From contig JBANSL010000003.1 of NCBI GenBank assembly GCA_037127255.1, positions 43,335,314 through 43,399,313 on the forward strand: a stretch of DNA of 64,000 nt, given 5' to 3'. Each line of letters opens with the position of its first letter. Position 1 is the stretch's first letter. Under the pieces are notes generated by a model. The model was given only the letters and a program-made list of their open reading frames with translations, was not told where the DNA came from and searched no databases. The position numbers and the translations under genes are program-made. Below, one piece after another: positions 23,743 to 33,963 of this stretch. The stretch comes from Persicaria tinctoria (Eukaryota > Streptophyta > Magnoliopsida > Caryophyllales > Polygonaceae).

Positions 23743-24564
23743 AAAAATCCATTTGACACTTTGAGCCTAGATGATCGAGCTGGTTTGAACTCGCAACACC
23801 ATTAGATCAGTTAGAGTAGAGGACCAAAAGGTGCAACGATTCCTAACTCAAACCCAATGATTCCTAACTTAGCATGTAAGCCTTGATAGGAATGATAGCT
23901 ATGACTCCTAACTCAAGCTAAAATTTCAATTTCAGATGTTAAAATGGTAAGGCATAAATGTTTATTTTGAAACATATATGGTAAAGCATAAACATATTGG
24001 AGTATGAAAGTTATAATTCAGTTGCATAGAGATGAGAATGAGACTTTATGATCTTGTAAATGACCAATTAAGCAGAAAATATCTATAAGCGTGGATGGCT
24101 TTCCAAGTCTATACCTATTGAAGTAGGATAAAGATCAGAATACATGGAAATAGACAATGAATCAATCATTCATGATAAAAGATAGCAGCTGAAAGTATGA
24201 CATACAATATTAAATCAGCAGGTTTCCAGTAAGAACACCACATGTACAGATAGTTTAGATACAAGGACATTTTTGCACTCATATATGTCCATGCCCCCTC
24301 CATGAATTGCTTACTGATTCTTGTAAATTGGAATGCTATTCTTGTACACAACAATTTGCCCCATTTCATTTATTGTTAGGTGTGAATCTGTTACTTCATT
24401 GGAATTAAACCATTTTTCTAAAATAAATTTTCTCTAAAATCAAACTGAATTCTTCAAAAACACAAATTATCCCACTTTGCTCTCTTAACACAACATATCA
24501 GATTTATATCTATAAACCCTAGATCTATAAACTGCCCTAATCCCAAAATCGAAATCTCTCAACC
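23743..24564. other. CACTA interior, no gene recognised
   Basis: AT-rich DNA without a convincing frame; a 67-codon minus-strand frame at 24166-24369 matches nothing I know. Confidence 0.35.
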
Positions 24565-24599
24565 CTAAATTACAATAACAGGAGACAAGAAGAGGATAG

Positions 24600-24921
24600 G
24601 AGAGGAAAGGCATACTTGTGAGGATACGAGCAGCAGAGAGACGAAGGCGCGACCAATAGCGACGCTGCAGGCGGTGACTCTAGCCAAACAACTATCTCTC
24701 GCCACCTTTTCCATTCCTCCTTCGCTCTCGAAAACCCTAACAAAAAAACCCCAAATTAAAACTGAAAGAAGATGGGAGAGAAATGAGTCGAAACTAACAG
24801 ATCTATAGAAATAATTTAGATCTAGGAAACTATAGATCAGATGAGAGGAAAGAGGGCGGCTAGATCTGCAAAAGGTGAGAAAGAGCTTACCTGCTAGGGT
24901 TTTGAAAGAGAGGGCCACCAT
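24600..24921 (-). other. Possible 5' exons of a chimeric CACTA transcript
   Basis: ATG at 24921 begins MVALSFKTLAG, followed by a good splice donor (G|GTAAGC). Further down a TTGTTAG acceptor precedes GGTTTTCGAGAGCG and an open stretch to about 24600 with another possible donor (GTATGC). The block lies just inside the right terminus and points through all the captured fragments. I do not recognise the protein. It could be the promoter-proximal part of another captured gene. Confidence 0.35.
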
Positions 24922-25085
24922 CTTCGAATTGTAGTCGCTTGTCTGATGGAGAGAGGGAGATGTTTACCTGAGAGTAGCGGCGGCGTGCTGGTTGGGGGAG
25001 CAGCGGCGGCGACGGCGACATGGCAGTGGTTGGTAGAGATGTTTACCTGAGAAGAGAGAGTCGGGTAACAAAGAGAAGAAGAAAC

Positions 25086-25088
<3 letters not shown>

Positions 25089-25114
<26 letters not shown>
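25089..25114. repeat. (GA)n microsatellite
   Basis: Pure gagaga tract upstream of the possible 5' exons in the CACTA element, typical of plant 5' untranslated regions. Confidence 0.85.
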
Positions 25115-25118
<4 letters not shown>

Positions 25119-25544
25119 TCTAAGTGTAGAGAAGTATGGAGATGGTAAATTTTTTAAGTGTTATAATTTCCTTCGAATTTTGAAGTACCGCTTAATTTCT
25201 AAATGTTCCAATCCCGCTTCTTTTGGACTTAGAAAATTTAAACCCGCGCCGGTTTTAATTTTTTTTTTAGAACCAACAATTTTACATCTGTCCAAAACTT
25301 TGACAGATTTATAAACTCTTTAATACATCACAAAAAAAACTATTGATGTAAAAGAATAATTTTCACATCTGTTGTTTTTTGACAGACTTAGATGTGGTGT
25401 TGTCTATTATTGACAGTATTCTAGTAGTGTCAACATCTTGAAATGTTAGTAGCAAGGGTGTCGTGAACCGTAAGATAGGCTCACAACGGGTTAGATATAT
25501 GCACAAAAATCATTAAATACACAAAACAAAGAAATAAACTTGAT

Positions 25545-25562
25545 TCCCCGGCAACAGCGCCA
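25545..25562 (-). other. Primer binding site for tRNA-Asp (element C)
   Basis: Complement reads TGGCGCTGTTGCCGGGGA, one mismatch from the complement of tRNA-Asp. It adjoins the LTR that starts at 25566. Confidence 0.85.
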
Positions 25563-25565
25563 ATT

Positions 25566-26976
25566 TGATGCACGATTTTTAGTTGCATAAACTGTATCAA
25601 AATAAAACTCAAACCTACAAACTAGTATAGCAAGCAAGTAACAGGTCGATCACATAGAGAATCAAGTATTCCTTTGCAATGTGTATTTAACAATTAGTGA
25701 AAATGGGGGGTTTTCGGGTGACTGAAATAAGAAAGAAAACAAAATAAACTATAAACAGATTGATGCAAAACAATTTAGAGAAGATCGATCTACCTACAAC
25801 TATCCACTTTATTTGGTTGAATTGATATTGTAACTTCCTCTTGTCCTTTTAGTTTTCATATGAATGCCCTTGTCCCGACCTAATATAGTTACTAGTCCAA
25901 TCAGTCCTACAAACCCTTATCAATCGAACAATCCCTAAGAAAGGATTTAACCCAATTGATAGCTTTAAGTTCATAGATTAGCCAAGGTATTTGCAGTCCA
26001 TAAAAAGGGATTTAACAACACATCCAACTTCCTACTTATCCAATTAGTTCAATCAGCCCTAAAGGGAGGAGTTTGCTACTTGGGTTAAGGTTCGCAATCA
26101 GGACTCTACAAAACCCTAGCAATTGAATTGATCTAATAAGTTGGCCAGACAAGAAAGAACAAAACAATCAATCAATAAGCGCAAAGAAGTTGAAGCATTC
26201 AAATATAGGAAATAAGGAACAAGAATTAGAAACAAACAAACAATCCAAATAAAGCTTCAAATCGCAAATAGAACGAAGAGAGTTTAGCCGTCCATGCATG
26301 GCGAACATCGCTCCCAATCTCCAACTAAAATCGTCTTGAATCCTATTCTAATGAATGAATGAAAACCTAGGGCTAAGCCCTATCTCAATTTCGTCCCTTT
26401 TCGTGTCCAATTCGGCCTCCCTAAAAACCAAGATAGGTAAATAGGGTTTAGATAGATAAATCCATCGCCTAACGCAAAACGCGTCGCTCTGGGCAAATGC
26501 GGCGGCCGCGGCATTTGTGCTGCGCCCGCTGCAATGGTCTTTTACAAAAAAAAATATACTTTGAATCAGCTCATGATGTCAACAGGAAAGTTGTAGCTCT
26601 CTGAAAGAGTTTTCCAACACATGGTCATAATAGTCGATCGGAAAACCGAGGCCTCTAGAAAGTGCAAAACAAGTTCAGAATGTCTGTCAACAACTTATGC
26701 AGACTTGTTCTTCATTTAGGCTCGCTTCTTCTTCTTAGGACCTCTTTAGATCTTCATTTAAGCTTCTTCAATCAACTAGACTTCCTCATCTAATGCGTCA
26801 TCAACCCATGTCTCCTCCTCGGATCCACAGTTACCTGAAATAATCAATAAAAACGTGTAGATTCCGACTCCACCAACATAAAGATCAAATATGCAAATTG
26901 TACTTAAACCATGCATGATATGCATCATAACTAAGCTAAATGCAACCTATTATGACCCTCTAAGTGTATGCTATCA
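25566..26976 (-). repeat. 5' LTR of element C (about 1.4 kb)
   Basis: On the minus strand it begins TGATAGCATACACTTAG at 26976 and ends CGTGCATCA at 25566, next to the PBS. It lacks the tcgatctcga motif of elements A, B and D. A related fragment lies at 8391-8700 and an inverted, decayed one at about 27640-27780. Confidence 0.65.
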
Positions 26977-28030
26977 ATAGAAAAGAAATATCTTCGGTTC
27001 TATGGCCAAAAGATGTTGTTGCTTGCGATCCAATCCTTTCTTTTCCAAGATCCAAATGATTCCTAAACACCTCTGTGTGACAACTTGCTTGATCATTAGG
27101 ATCAATTAAAGTTCCAAACTCAAACGATTCACGAGGACAACTAAAATTGGGTCCGACTGCATCAAAAACCATTCTCCTAGGAGGATTCAAATTAATGTTC
27201 AAACATATGCATTCCAAACCCAAAGAAGTTCAAGCCATTAACACTAGAGTTCGATGGTTCCTCTGAATGACAGATTACTAGGGTTGAGAGAGTTGCGTCT
27301 TTTGACAATCTAATTGCATGGGGATTTGATATTACCAATTTGCCAAGAACTTTTGGATTTTGGGTTGTTGTGTGTTTAAGAATCCATTAGGATCGCATAT
27401 AGTGTAAGAGATTGGTAAGCTAGTGAAAGGATATCAATCTAATTATACCAAAGTCGGAATAACATCAATTGCATTCATTGCATTAGAATAACTAGGGATG
27501 AAGTCAAGGATCAAGTAAACCAACCAATGTTGCGAATTGTATATGAAACCACACTACTCTTCTATCTTTTATTTGCTCTTAGTAACATTCTTCGTAGTTT
27601 ATTTACATTCCTTATTGTTTATATTTATTTACATTGATATCTTATCCTTAGTTTCACATTAATAAATACACATTGCAATAGAAGTACTAGGTTCTCTATG
27701 GGTTAGACCTCTTACTTATCACTATACTAGTTAGTTGGTTAGTTTGAGTTATTATTTCTTTGGCGAGGTGAAACCTAACAACATTCTCCTCCGTCAATTA
27801 TCCATATGGCCTCCAAAAAAAGAAAATACATATTTTATTAATTATATCAATGAAAATGATTTAATAGATTTGAATTAGATAGAAATGAAAAAAGCTTTAA
27901 AGTTGCCCTAACATATGATCATCCGCGGGCAAAAATACGATAAAGGAATAAGGATAATCGAAATCTGATCATCCGCGGGCAGAATAAAATAATCCTCCAG
28001 AAATTCTAGGTGGCTTTCATGCCCACATAC
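26977..28030. other. Unassigned DNA with a decayed LTR fragment
   Basis: A minus-strand frame (26977-27223) of about 80 codons is not recognised. At 27640-27780 the plus strand carries acacattgcaat...ttctctatggg...tatactagtt, which matches the complement of the element-C LTR. Two copies of gatcatccgcgggca lie at about 27918 and 27969. The right end is the insertion site of element A, with catac as duplicated target. Confidence 0.4.
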
Positions 28031-28289
28031 TGTTGTAAGCTGAATCTGCCATGTTTTACAGTAACTTTTATATCGATTTCTGCATACATTTCATTCATTT
28101 GGGCTTAGATAGTACAGGACCTATGTAGTTTATATTTATTTGCCAAATTATGGAATCTACACCAGTTTCTGTTTAAATCGCAGAATTCGAGGCATTTTAC
28201 AACAATTCTACAGAAGTTCGGAAAAGCTCGGAAAACCAATACAAAAGTCCAAGGTCAAAGCAGCAACGGAACCAGTCGAATCGAGCCGA

Positions 28290-28860
28290 GGAACCAGACT
28301 ACTCGATCTCGAGTAGACCTTACTCGACCTAGACGAGCATGTCCGAGCAACCTTGGTCGACAGAGCCTGGTCGAGAAAGCCAGGTCAACCCAGCTCCGGA
28401 GGCTACTCGATCTCGACAAGACCCTAGTCGAGATCGGCGAAGACCAGACACCACACCCGGAGTCGAGAAGAGGACTGATCGAGAAGCCGAGGACGAGAGC
28501 CCGGACAACCCTACTCGATCTCGACAAGCCCTAGTCGAGATCGACAAGCGCCACAACGCCAGTCCGAGTCTGTGCCGAGGAGAAGCTGCTCGACCAGAGA
28601 AGGCCACACTCTACTCGATCTCGACAAGCCCTGGTCGAGATCGACGAGCCCCTGAGTCCAGATCCGAGCCAGCCGAGTAGAGCCACCCGAGGAGACCTAG
28701 TCGATGACCAGTCCTACTCGCCATCGACAAGGGCTACTCGAGGTCGACGAGCGTCAGGAGCCAAGTCCGAGCCACATCGAGCAGAGCTAGCCGGGAAGTC
28801 CAGTCGACGAACCATCCTTGTCGAGGTCGACAAGCCGTGGTCGAGGTCGAGTAGCCCAGT
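28290..28860. repeat. Hairpin-motif array in U3 of element A
   Basis: Inverted-repeat units such as tcgatctcgac-aagccctg-gtcgagatcga recur at about 28405, 28516 and 28613, with 11-bp arms and 8-base spacers. More than ten single or diverged copies of tcgag(a/g)tcga surround them. The same array is present in the 3' LTR at 35693-36263. Confidence 0.85.
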
Positions 28861-29121
28861 GTCCAGAAAAGCGTCGACGAGTGCCTGTCCGAGTAGAGTT
28901 GGGATTCCTTGGGGCCGAAGGAGGAAGATTCTATCCAAATCCATCAAGTTCTATCTATGAAAGACGCAATCTATCAAGACATGAAGACTTACCTAATTAG
29001 ATTTATCTTTTTCCTTTTAGATTTAATTCCTTAAAGCATTTTATTTATCTTTAGGTATTTTAGATAAAGTTTTAGATAGAGATAGAAGATTTCTATCCTT
29101 GATTAGCAAGGGTTAGAAGCC

Positions 29122-29129
29122 TATAAATA
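29122..29129 (+). promoter_or_regulatory. TATA box of the element A LTR
   Basis: tataaata in gcctataaataaggcc; the 3' LTR has it at 44118-44125. Positioned downstream of the U3 motif array. Confidence 0.65.
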
Positions 29130-30340
29130 AGGCCCTAGGAGGCTCAGTTTCATTAATTCCAATTCGATAAAATATTCAATTTTAGAGAGACACAAGGAGT
29201 TCCACAGAGAAGTTTAGGAGTTCTAAGGTTTTTAGGGTTTTGGCTTTCTGCGAAAGTTGATTGCCGAGATTGTAAAAGGCTTTGAATATAGTTTTAATGC
29301 AAGTTATTTCTTTCAATTCAATGTCTATTATTGCGATGAGGCGTGAGTAGTCCACCCACTTCTGGGGCTGGGGTGAGCCCGACAGTGGCCATGTGAGGCG
29401 ATGCGATAAATGTCAGATCTTTTTGTGCAATTCATCTTCTATCCCTATAAGCATGATTCTTTTTCGAGAGTTGAAGGTGATCCTTGTTTATGTTATTGAA
29501 GCGAAAGTGATCTTAATGCAACTTGGATTAATTATGTGAAAAAGGGTTAGTAACAATTAGGGTTTATGCGAGAGCCTCTATTTGCCTATTTGTTAATGAC
29601 GAAAGTTATTTGATGGAAAGCATGATTTTTTATGCCTTTATGTGTTACTTTGCATGGTTATCGTTGTGGTGTTGAAACCCTGGCTTTGGAAGTCTTTTAG
29701 CATATTGAATTTATTTCTGTCAAAAATCTGAGTTTTGGTTCGAAATCTGCAAATTTAAGTTTATGTTCCTTGTCGACATAGAGGAGACCCTTGTCGAGAT
29801 CGAGTAAGTTGTGGTCGATCTCGAGTAGGACTGGTCTAGGTCGAGTTGGTTTTCTTTTGTCTTTTGTCGATTTTCAGTTTTAGTTTCTGCTTTTCTTGTC
29901 GATCTCGAGTTGGTGTTGTCGAGATCGAGTACACTTGTCTTCGTCGAGTTGTTTTGTTTTCGATTCTGAAGTTGCTGTCTTTGCTAGCTGTGGTCGATCT
30001 CGAGTTGACCCTAGTCGAGATTGACGAGCCTCTGCCTTTGCTTTTAGTTTCTGCTTTGCTTTGTCTTTTCTTGTTTTGCATTTGTTCTTTGCTTTTGTTT
30101 GTTATTTTCTGCTTTTATTTCTGTTTCTTTCCTTGTTTCTATGTTTTTGTCTTTCTGCTGTGTTTGTGAGAATTTACAACTACCTGAGAACTGCTGACGT
30201 GCTTCCTCGTGGATTCCATCCTGACTATTCTCTTACTACAACGGGAGGAAGTCTTGTATTTATTTGCTGAGACAATGAAGTCAATCTGAACTATATTTCA
30301 TATTTATTTCATACTTGACCATCCTCCTGCAACAACAAAT

Positions 30341-30358
30341 TGGCGCCTTTGTCGGGGA
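30341..30358 (+). other. Primer binding site for tRNA-Asp (element A)
   Basis: tggcgcctttgtcgggga, two mismatches to the complement of plant tRNA-Asp. Confidence 0.85.
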
Positions 30359-30420
30359 GTCTATCAATCGCGCCTTAGGTAGTTGAATCTCACGTCTACT
30401 TTGAGTTACTTTACAGGTGT

Positions 30421-31897
30421 ATGCGTCATACTGGTCTACCACCTGAGTTTGACAGCTTAGACGAACCAGAGCGTTACCTACACATCCACTCTAAACTCAA
30501 AAGGATCATGGTGGCTGGGGAGACACAGGAACAGCTGGTCGCTAGGCTTACCAGGGAATTGGCCGCAAAGGATACTGTTATAGCCGCTAAAGATGTTGCT
30601 ATCGCTGCTGAGAGAGCAGCAAGGGAACAAGCACAGGCTGAGCTTGCCCAATATCCAACCACGGAAGAGGACTACATGCACCCAACTCTCGTCGTGCCTG
30701 AATCGGTGATTCTTATCCCTGATAACTCTTTTGAAATTCGCACTCAATTTCTTATAGAGCTGAAAAATAATGCCTTCTATGGTAGATTTAATGAGTGTCC
30801 TCTTGAGCATATTACAAACTTTTCTGACATGTGCCGTACTATTTCTGACATGTGCCGTACTTCGCTGGTCTCTCGCTGGGCCTGCACTGAAATGGCTGGA
30901 AGGGCTGAAAGCAAGATCACTCACAACCTGGGCCCAAGTAGAGCAAGAGTTTCTGAACAAATTCTTCCCACCCGCCAAAACAGCACATCTCCGCCAGAGA
31001 ATCACCGCCTTCAAAAAGAAGCAAGGGGAACCACTGGCAAAGGCATGGGAGCGCTACAAGGAACTTCTGCGATCTTGCCCTACTCATGGACAGCCACCCT
31101 ACGTCATTCAGGAGATCTTCTTCAACTCTCTTGATCAAGTCACTAAGGACATAATCAACCATTATACTCGCTATGAGTATCTGACAATGCCGCCAAGTGA
31201 CGCATGGGGTGTGCTAGAGAATCTCACCAACTACGACAACAAGTATGGGTCTACTGCAACTTATGAAGAGAACCCATACGCCAGGCCAGCACCATCCATG
31301 CCCCTCTATGAGCCATCTAAGGAGGTTGATCCTGATGTTAGGGAGCAGTACTACAGAGACCAGAATAAGAAGCTCATCAAGCAAGTAAAGTATCTCTCTG
31401 TCAACCAGCCTTGCATTGAATGCGGATCGCAAAGGCACACCACTCCTGAGTGCCCACACGCAGAACAAGTCAGGATGGCAGAGCATCATGAGGATGTAGC
31501 TTACGCAGGGGGTCCCAGTCGCTAGATGGGGGACCAAAGGTTTCAACAACCACAATGGAACCAAGGTGTCCCTAGGAATCCCCCGCCCTACAGAGTTCCA
31601 GGACATCCGGAAAGGGAACAGAAAAAGGATGATATACAGACAGTCCTGGAGGAAATACGGAGAAACCACTGAGAAACTAGGCAATCCTTCAACTCTGTCT
31701 ATACTCAGATGCAAGGTGTCAATTCTAGGCTTGGGGAAATTGATATCTGGCGGAAATCAATTGATACACAGATTGGTCAGCTAGCAGGTGCGCTCCCTGG
31801 ATCTTCAGAACCAAATCCTAAGGGAAAGACTGGATACATCGCTGCTATAAAACTCAGAAGCGGCCATCAACTGCAAGAGCCAGAGGTCGGAAAGTAG
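30421..31897 (+). pseudogene. Athila-type gag of element A, frameshifted
   Basis: ATG at 30421 begins MRHTGLPPEFDSLDEPERYL. The frame runs through a coiled coil and into the gag core. At 30821-30861 a repeated ttctgacatgtgccgtact and a local deletion (compared with element B) shift the frame. The rest is open from 30770 in another frame: RWSLAGPALKWLEGLKARSL, GEPLAKAWERYKELLRSCP, CCHC knuckle CIECGSQRHTTPEC. Stops follow at 31523 (TAG), 31670 (TGA) and 31895 (TAG), all in the frame that leads on to the protease. So gag and protease were once a single frame. Confidence 0.85.
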
Positions 31898-32791
31898 CAG
31901 AACGACGAGGAACAACAAGTCCACCTCGACAAACCTCTAGTCGATCTCGACAAAGGCCTACTCGACCTCGAGGAGAACCTGCCAAAATCTTCGTCTGCAC
32001 CACACAGCAACTCGACTGAGCCCAACCTGGTCGATGTCGACAAGACTGTAGTCGATGTCGAGGAGCCACTGGTCGACATAGAGCAGCCTGCAGCACCTCC
32101 GACGTATGTTCTGGCTCCAAATCAGAAAAAGAAGCTGCCTTTCCCCACAAAATCTCTAAAGGACCCGGCAGAAAAGAAATTTCAGCGCTTCATCAAGATG
32201 CTTCAGAAACTCAACGTCACTATCCCCTTCACAGAAGCTCTCAATGAAATACCATCCTATGTCAAGTTCCTGAAAGAGATTCTGAGCAAAAAGCGATCGA
32301 TGGCTGAAATCACAGAGGAATGCAGCCATCTGGACATATTGGAGAAGAGGCCGGATCCAGGTAAGTTTGCTATAACTATTGGATTTGGTCCATACAAAAT
32401 TAATGCCCTATGTGATCTTGGAGGTAGTGTGAGTATAATGCTTTTAACAATTTGGTCCAAGATTAAGATAGGTGCCCTGGAGCCTGTAGATGCTAGACTT
32501 TACATGGCCAACAACACAGTGATCATTCCAACAGGCATGGTGGACAACGTCCCAGTACAAGTAGGTAAATTCTTTGTCCCTGCTGATTTTCTAGTTGTTG
32601 ATATGCAAGAAGATCCTGCTTGTGCAATTATCTTAGGAAGACCATTCTTGGCGACGGTGGATGCCAACATAAGCGTAAGAAAAGGAGTGCTCACCTTCAA
32701 CATCAGCGACGAGGTAATCGAGTATTCCTTTAATAAAACTGAAAGGCATACAGGTCCAATGGAAGAGGTCAAATCTATCTCAGCCGGCTAA
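31898..32791 (+). CDS. Linker plus Athila-type aspartic protease of element A
   Basis: Open in the gag frame after the TAG at 31895. The first 65 codons form a linker of repeated LVDLDK, LLDLEE, LVDVDK, VVDVEE, LVDIEQ units, encoded by the dispersed tcgatctcgac-type DNA. Then comes a conserved PPTYVLAPNQKKKLPFPTKS to FLKEIL segment and the retropepsin: ALCDLGGSVSIM active site (about residue 170), VDNVPVQVGKFFVPADFLVV and IILGRPFLATVDA. CDLGxS instead of DTG/DSG is usual for Athila proteases. The frame ends early because of a 32-bp tandem duplication at 32759-32822. Confidence 0.8.
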   Translation, partial: QNDEEQQVHLDKPLVDLDKGLLDLEENLPKSSSAPHSNSTEPNLVDVDKTVVDVEEPLVDIEQPAAPPTYVLAPNQKKKLPFPTKSLKDPAEKKFQRFIKMLQKLNVTIPFTEALNEIPSYVKFLKEILSKKRSMAEITEECSHLDILEKRPDPGKFAITIGFGPYKINALCDLGGSVSIMLLTIWSKIKIGALEPVDARLYMANNTVIIPTGMVDNVPVQVGKFFVPADFLVVDMQEDPACAIILGRPFLATVDANISVRKGVLTFNISDEVIEYSFNKTERHTGPMEEVKSISAG

Positions 32792-32822
32792 TGGAAGAGG
32801 TCAAATCTATCTCAGCCGGCTA
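32759..32822 (+). repeat. Perfect 32-bp tandem duplication that breaks the polyprotein
   Basis: The 32-bp unit starting atggaagaggtcaaatctat occurs twice without a gap. As 32 is not a multiple of 3, the second copy changes frame and creates TAA at 32789-32791. Both copies encode MEEVKSISAG. Confidence 0.95.
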
Positions 32823-33963
32823 CATCACCTGCGAGGAACCCAAGGTCAGAAATATGACCCTAGAGGAGCTGGAAAAGAGGGACATGGAGGCCCAGGTGGA
32901 GGAGATCATGGCAATCCTCAAGGACAACACAGAGAATCCAATCGACACGGACCAAGGTAAGTCGTTGTGGATTAATTATTTTTCGGATGCCTTGACAGGG
33001 ACTAAGTATGGGGTCAAGATCGACCAAGGCTCCTCGACATCGAGTAGAGCCCTAGTCGATCTCGACCAGACCAAGGGAACTCCACTAGCACCAGCATCGT
33101 CGAGCAACAACACTGAAGGGCCAGGCTCGTCGAGATCGAGTAGCCTTGTCGAGATCGAAAAGACTTGCCCTAGCTCGACTTCGCCCTCCTCGACGTTGAC
33201 AACACCGGAGCCGGGAGCCTCGTCGATCTCGACCAGCCTTGTCGAGATCGACCACCACCCGGTGCCACCAGACCCGTCTTCCTCGACGCCACCGCAACCA
33301 GGAGGAGAGCCCTCGTCGAGATCGACTACCCTAGTCGAGATCGACCAAGATCCTCGGGCACCGTCTTCCTCGACACAGACTCCACCAGAGCCAGGACCAG
33401 CCTTGTCGATCTCGACTAGTCTTGTCGAGGTCGACCACCACTCGGCTCCACCAGATCTGCCTTCCTCGATGAGCAAACCACCAGGAGCAGAGCCCTACTC
33501 GATGTCGAGTAGGCTACTCGAAGTCGACCAGACCAAGCCTTCTTCGTCGACTTCTGCCTCTTCGACCAGACCACCACCAGAGCCTGCAGTCTTGTCGAGA
33601 TCGACTAGCTCTAGTCGAGATCGACCAAACACAGTGGTCCCCGATTTCGTCTCTGCAAAGGTGAGCCAAGGTATGGATCTTTCTTCTCCTATTTCCATTA
33701 AAGATTTATCTATACATGGAAGAGGTCTGCCTTGGTATGTGCGATTGTTTAGGATTTCCAATGATGAGCCTAAGGAGTATGAAGTTGGAGACAAGCTCTA
33801 TGTCTCCAAATCTAAGGATCATTGGTTTCCCAACAAATTCAACAAGAAGCGGACGGGACCGTTCGTGGTGAACAAGATCTATTCTCGAGGATTGCAGCTG
33901 ATGGACGAGAATGGAGTCTTATTTGAGGCCCAAGCTACATGGGCCCTGCAGATGCCACCTTGA
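32791..33963 (+). CDS. Repeat-linker and integrase C-terminal tail of element A
   Basis: 390 codons. Residues 1-80 resemble the Athila pol start. Residues about 85-285 hold seven degenerate units of about 28-40 residues built on S(I/R/M)S(T/S)(S/T)LVEID, separated by Pro/Ser-rich spacers (PPxPSSSTPPxPG). Residues about 300-390 carry RGLPWYVRLFRI, then KEYEVGDKLYV, WFPNKFNKKRTGPFVVNKIY and LQLMDENG. The last part matches the GPY/F module at the integrase C-terminus of Ty3/gypsy elements. RT, RNase H and the integrase catalytic core, which should sit between, are missing; the repeat units occupy their place. Confidence 0.75.
   Translation: MEEVKSISAGYITCEEPKVRNMTLEELEKRDMEAQVEEIMAILKDNTENPIDTDQGKSLWINYFSDALTGTKYGVKIDQGSSTSSRALVDLDQTKGTPLAPASSSNNTEGPGSSRSSSLVEIEKTCPSSTSPSSTLTTPEPGASSISTSLVEIDHHPVPPDPSSSTPPQPGGEPSSRSTTLVEIDQDPRAPSSSTQTPPEPGPALSISTSLVEVDHHSAPPDLPSSMSKPPGAEPYSMSSRLLEVDQTKPSSSTSASSTRPPPEPAVLSRSTSSSRDRPNTVVPDFVSAKVSQGMDLSSPISIKDLSIHGRGLPWYVRLFRISNDEPKEYEVGDKLYVSKSKDHWFPNKFNKKRTGPFVVNKIYSRGLQLMDENGVLFEAQATWALQMPP
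33020..33640 (+). repeat. In-frame hairpin-motif array in the coding region
   Basis: Seven units, for example gtcgatctcgac (33222-33233), 7-base spacer, gtcgagatcgac (33241-33252): a perfect 12-bp inverted repeat. Other units at about 33033, 33131, 33315, 33405, 33505 and 33595. All keep the reading frame. Confidence 0.9.

Larger units (their letters stand above)
18802..25429. mobile_element. Non-autonomous CACTA transposon carrying host-gene fragments (Pack-CACTA type)
   Basis: Termini are CACTACTAG at 18802 and its complement ctagtagtg ending at 25429, flanked by the 3-bp duplication tca (18799-18801 and 25430-25432). Subterminal regions hold inverted repeats of the acatctgttg type, including an 11-bp-arm palindrome at 18824-18846. 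No TNPA or TNPD transposase is recognisable. The interior carries fragments of RGLG/copine, FolD, dehydroquinate dehydratase/shikimate dehydrogenase, 14-3-3 and rhamnogalacturonate lyase genes, all on the minus strand. Capture of host genes by CACTA elements is known in several plants; the combination here I infer from translated matches. Confidence 0.85.
18588..26976 (-). mobile_element. Athila-type element C relic, split by a CACTA insertion
   Basis: Two parts, 18588-18801 and 25430-26976, belong together. The outer part holds an LTR (25566-26976) and a tRNA-Asp PBS; the inner part holds gag-like coding sequence on the same strand. Between them sits a CACTA transposon with a 3-bp target duplication (TCA). 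The left side is cut by the LTR of element B at 18587. So C is older than both. Confidence 0.75.
28031..30337 (+). repeat. 5' LTR of element A (2307 bp)
   Basis: U3 runs from 28031 to about 29150, with the hairpin array at 28290-28860 and a TATA box at 29122-29129. A second motif cluster at 29770-30045 lies in the transcribed 3' part. The end is fixed by the PBS after an AAT spacer. Confidence 0.9.

Noticed and set aside
28255..28680. Overlapping 90-113-codon frames on both strands in the LTR of element A
   Set aside because: They follow the tcgatctcgac array, which lacks stops in several frames. The same set appears in the 3' LTR; no start or family context supports a protein.
28290..28860. 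CRISPR-like array
   Set aside because: Repeats are short, degenerate and inverted, spacers are unequal, and the setting is a plant LTR.
32976..33794. Antisense frames of up to 166 codons
   Set aside because: Mirror images of the in-frame repeat array; the plus strand carries the protease and integrase context.
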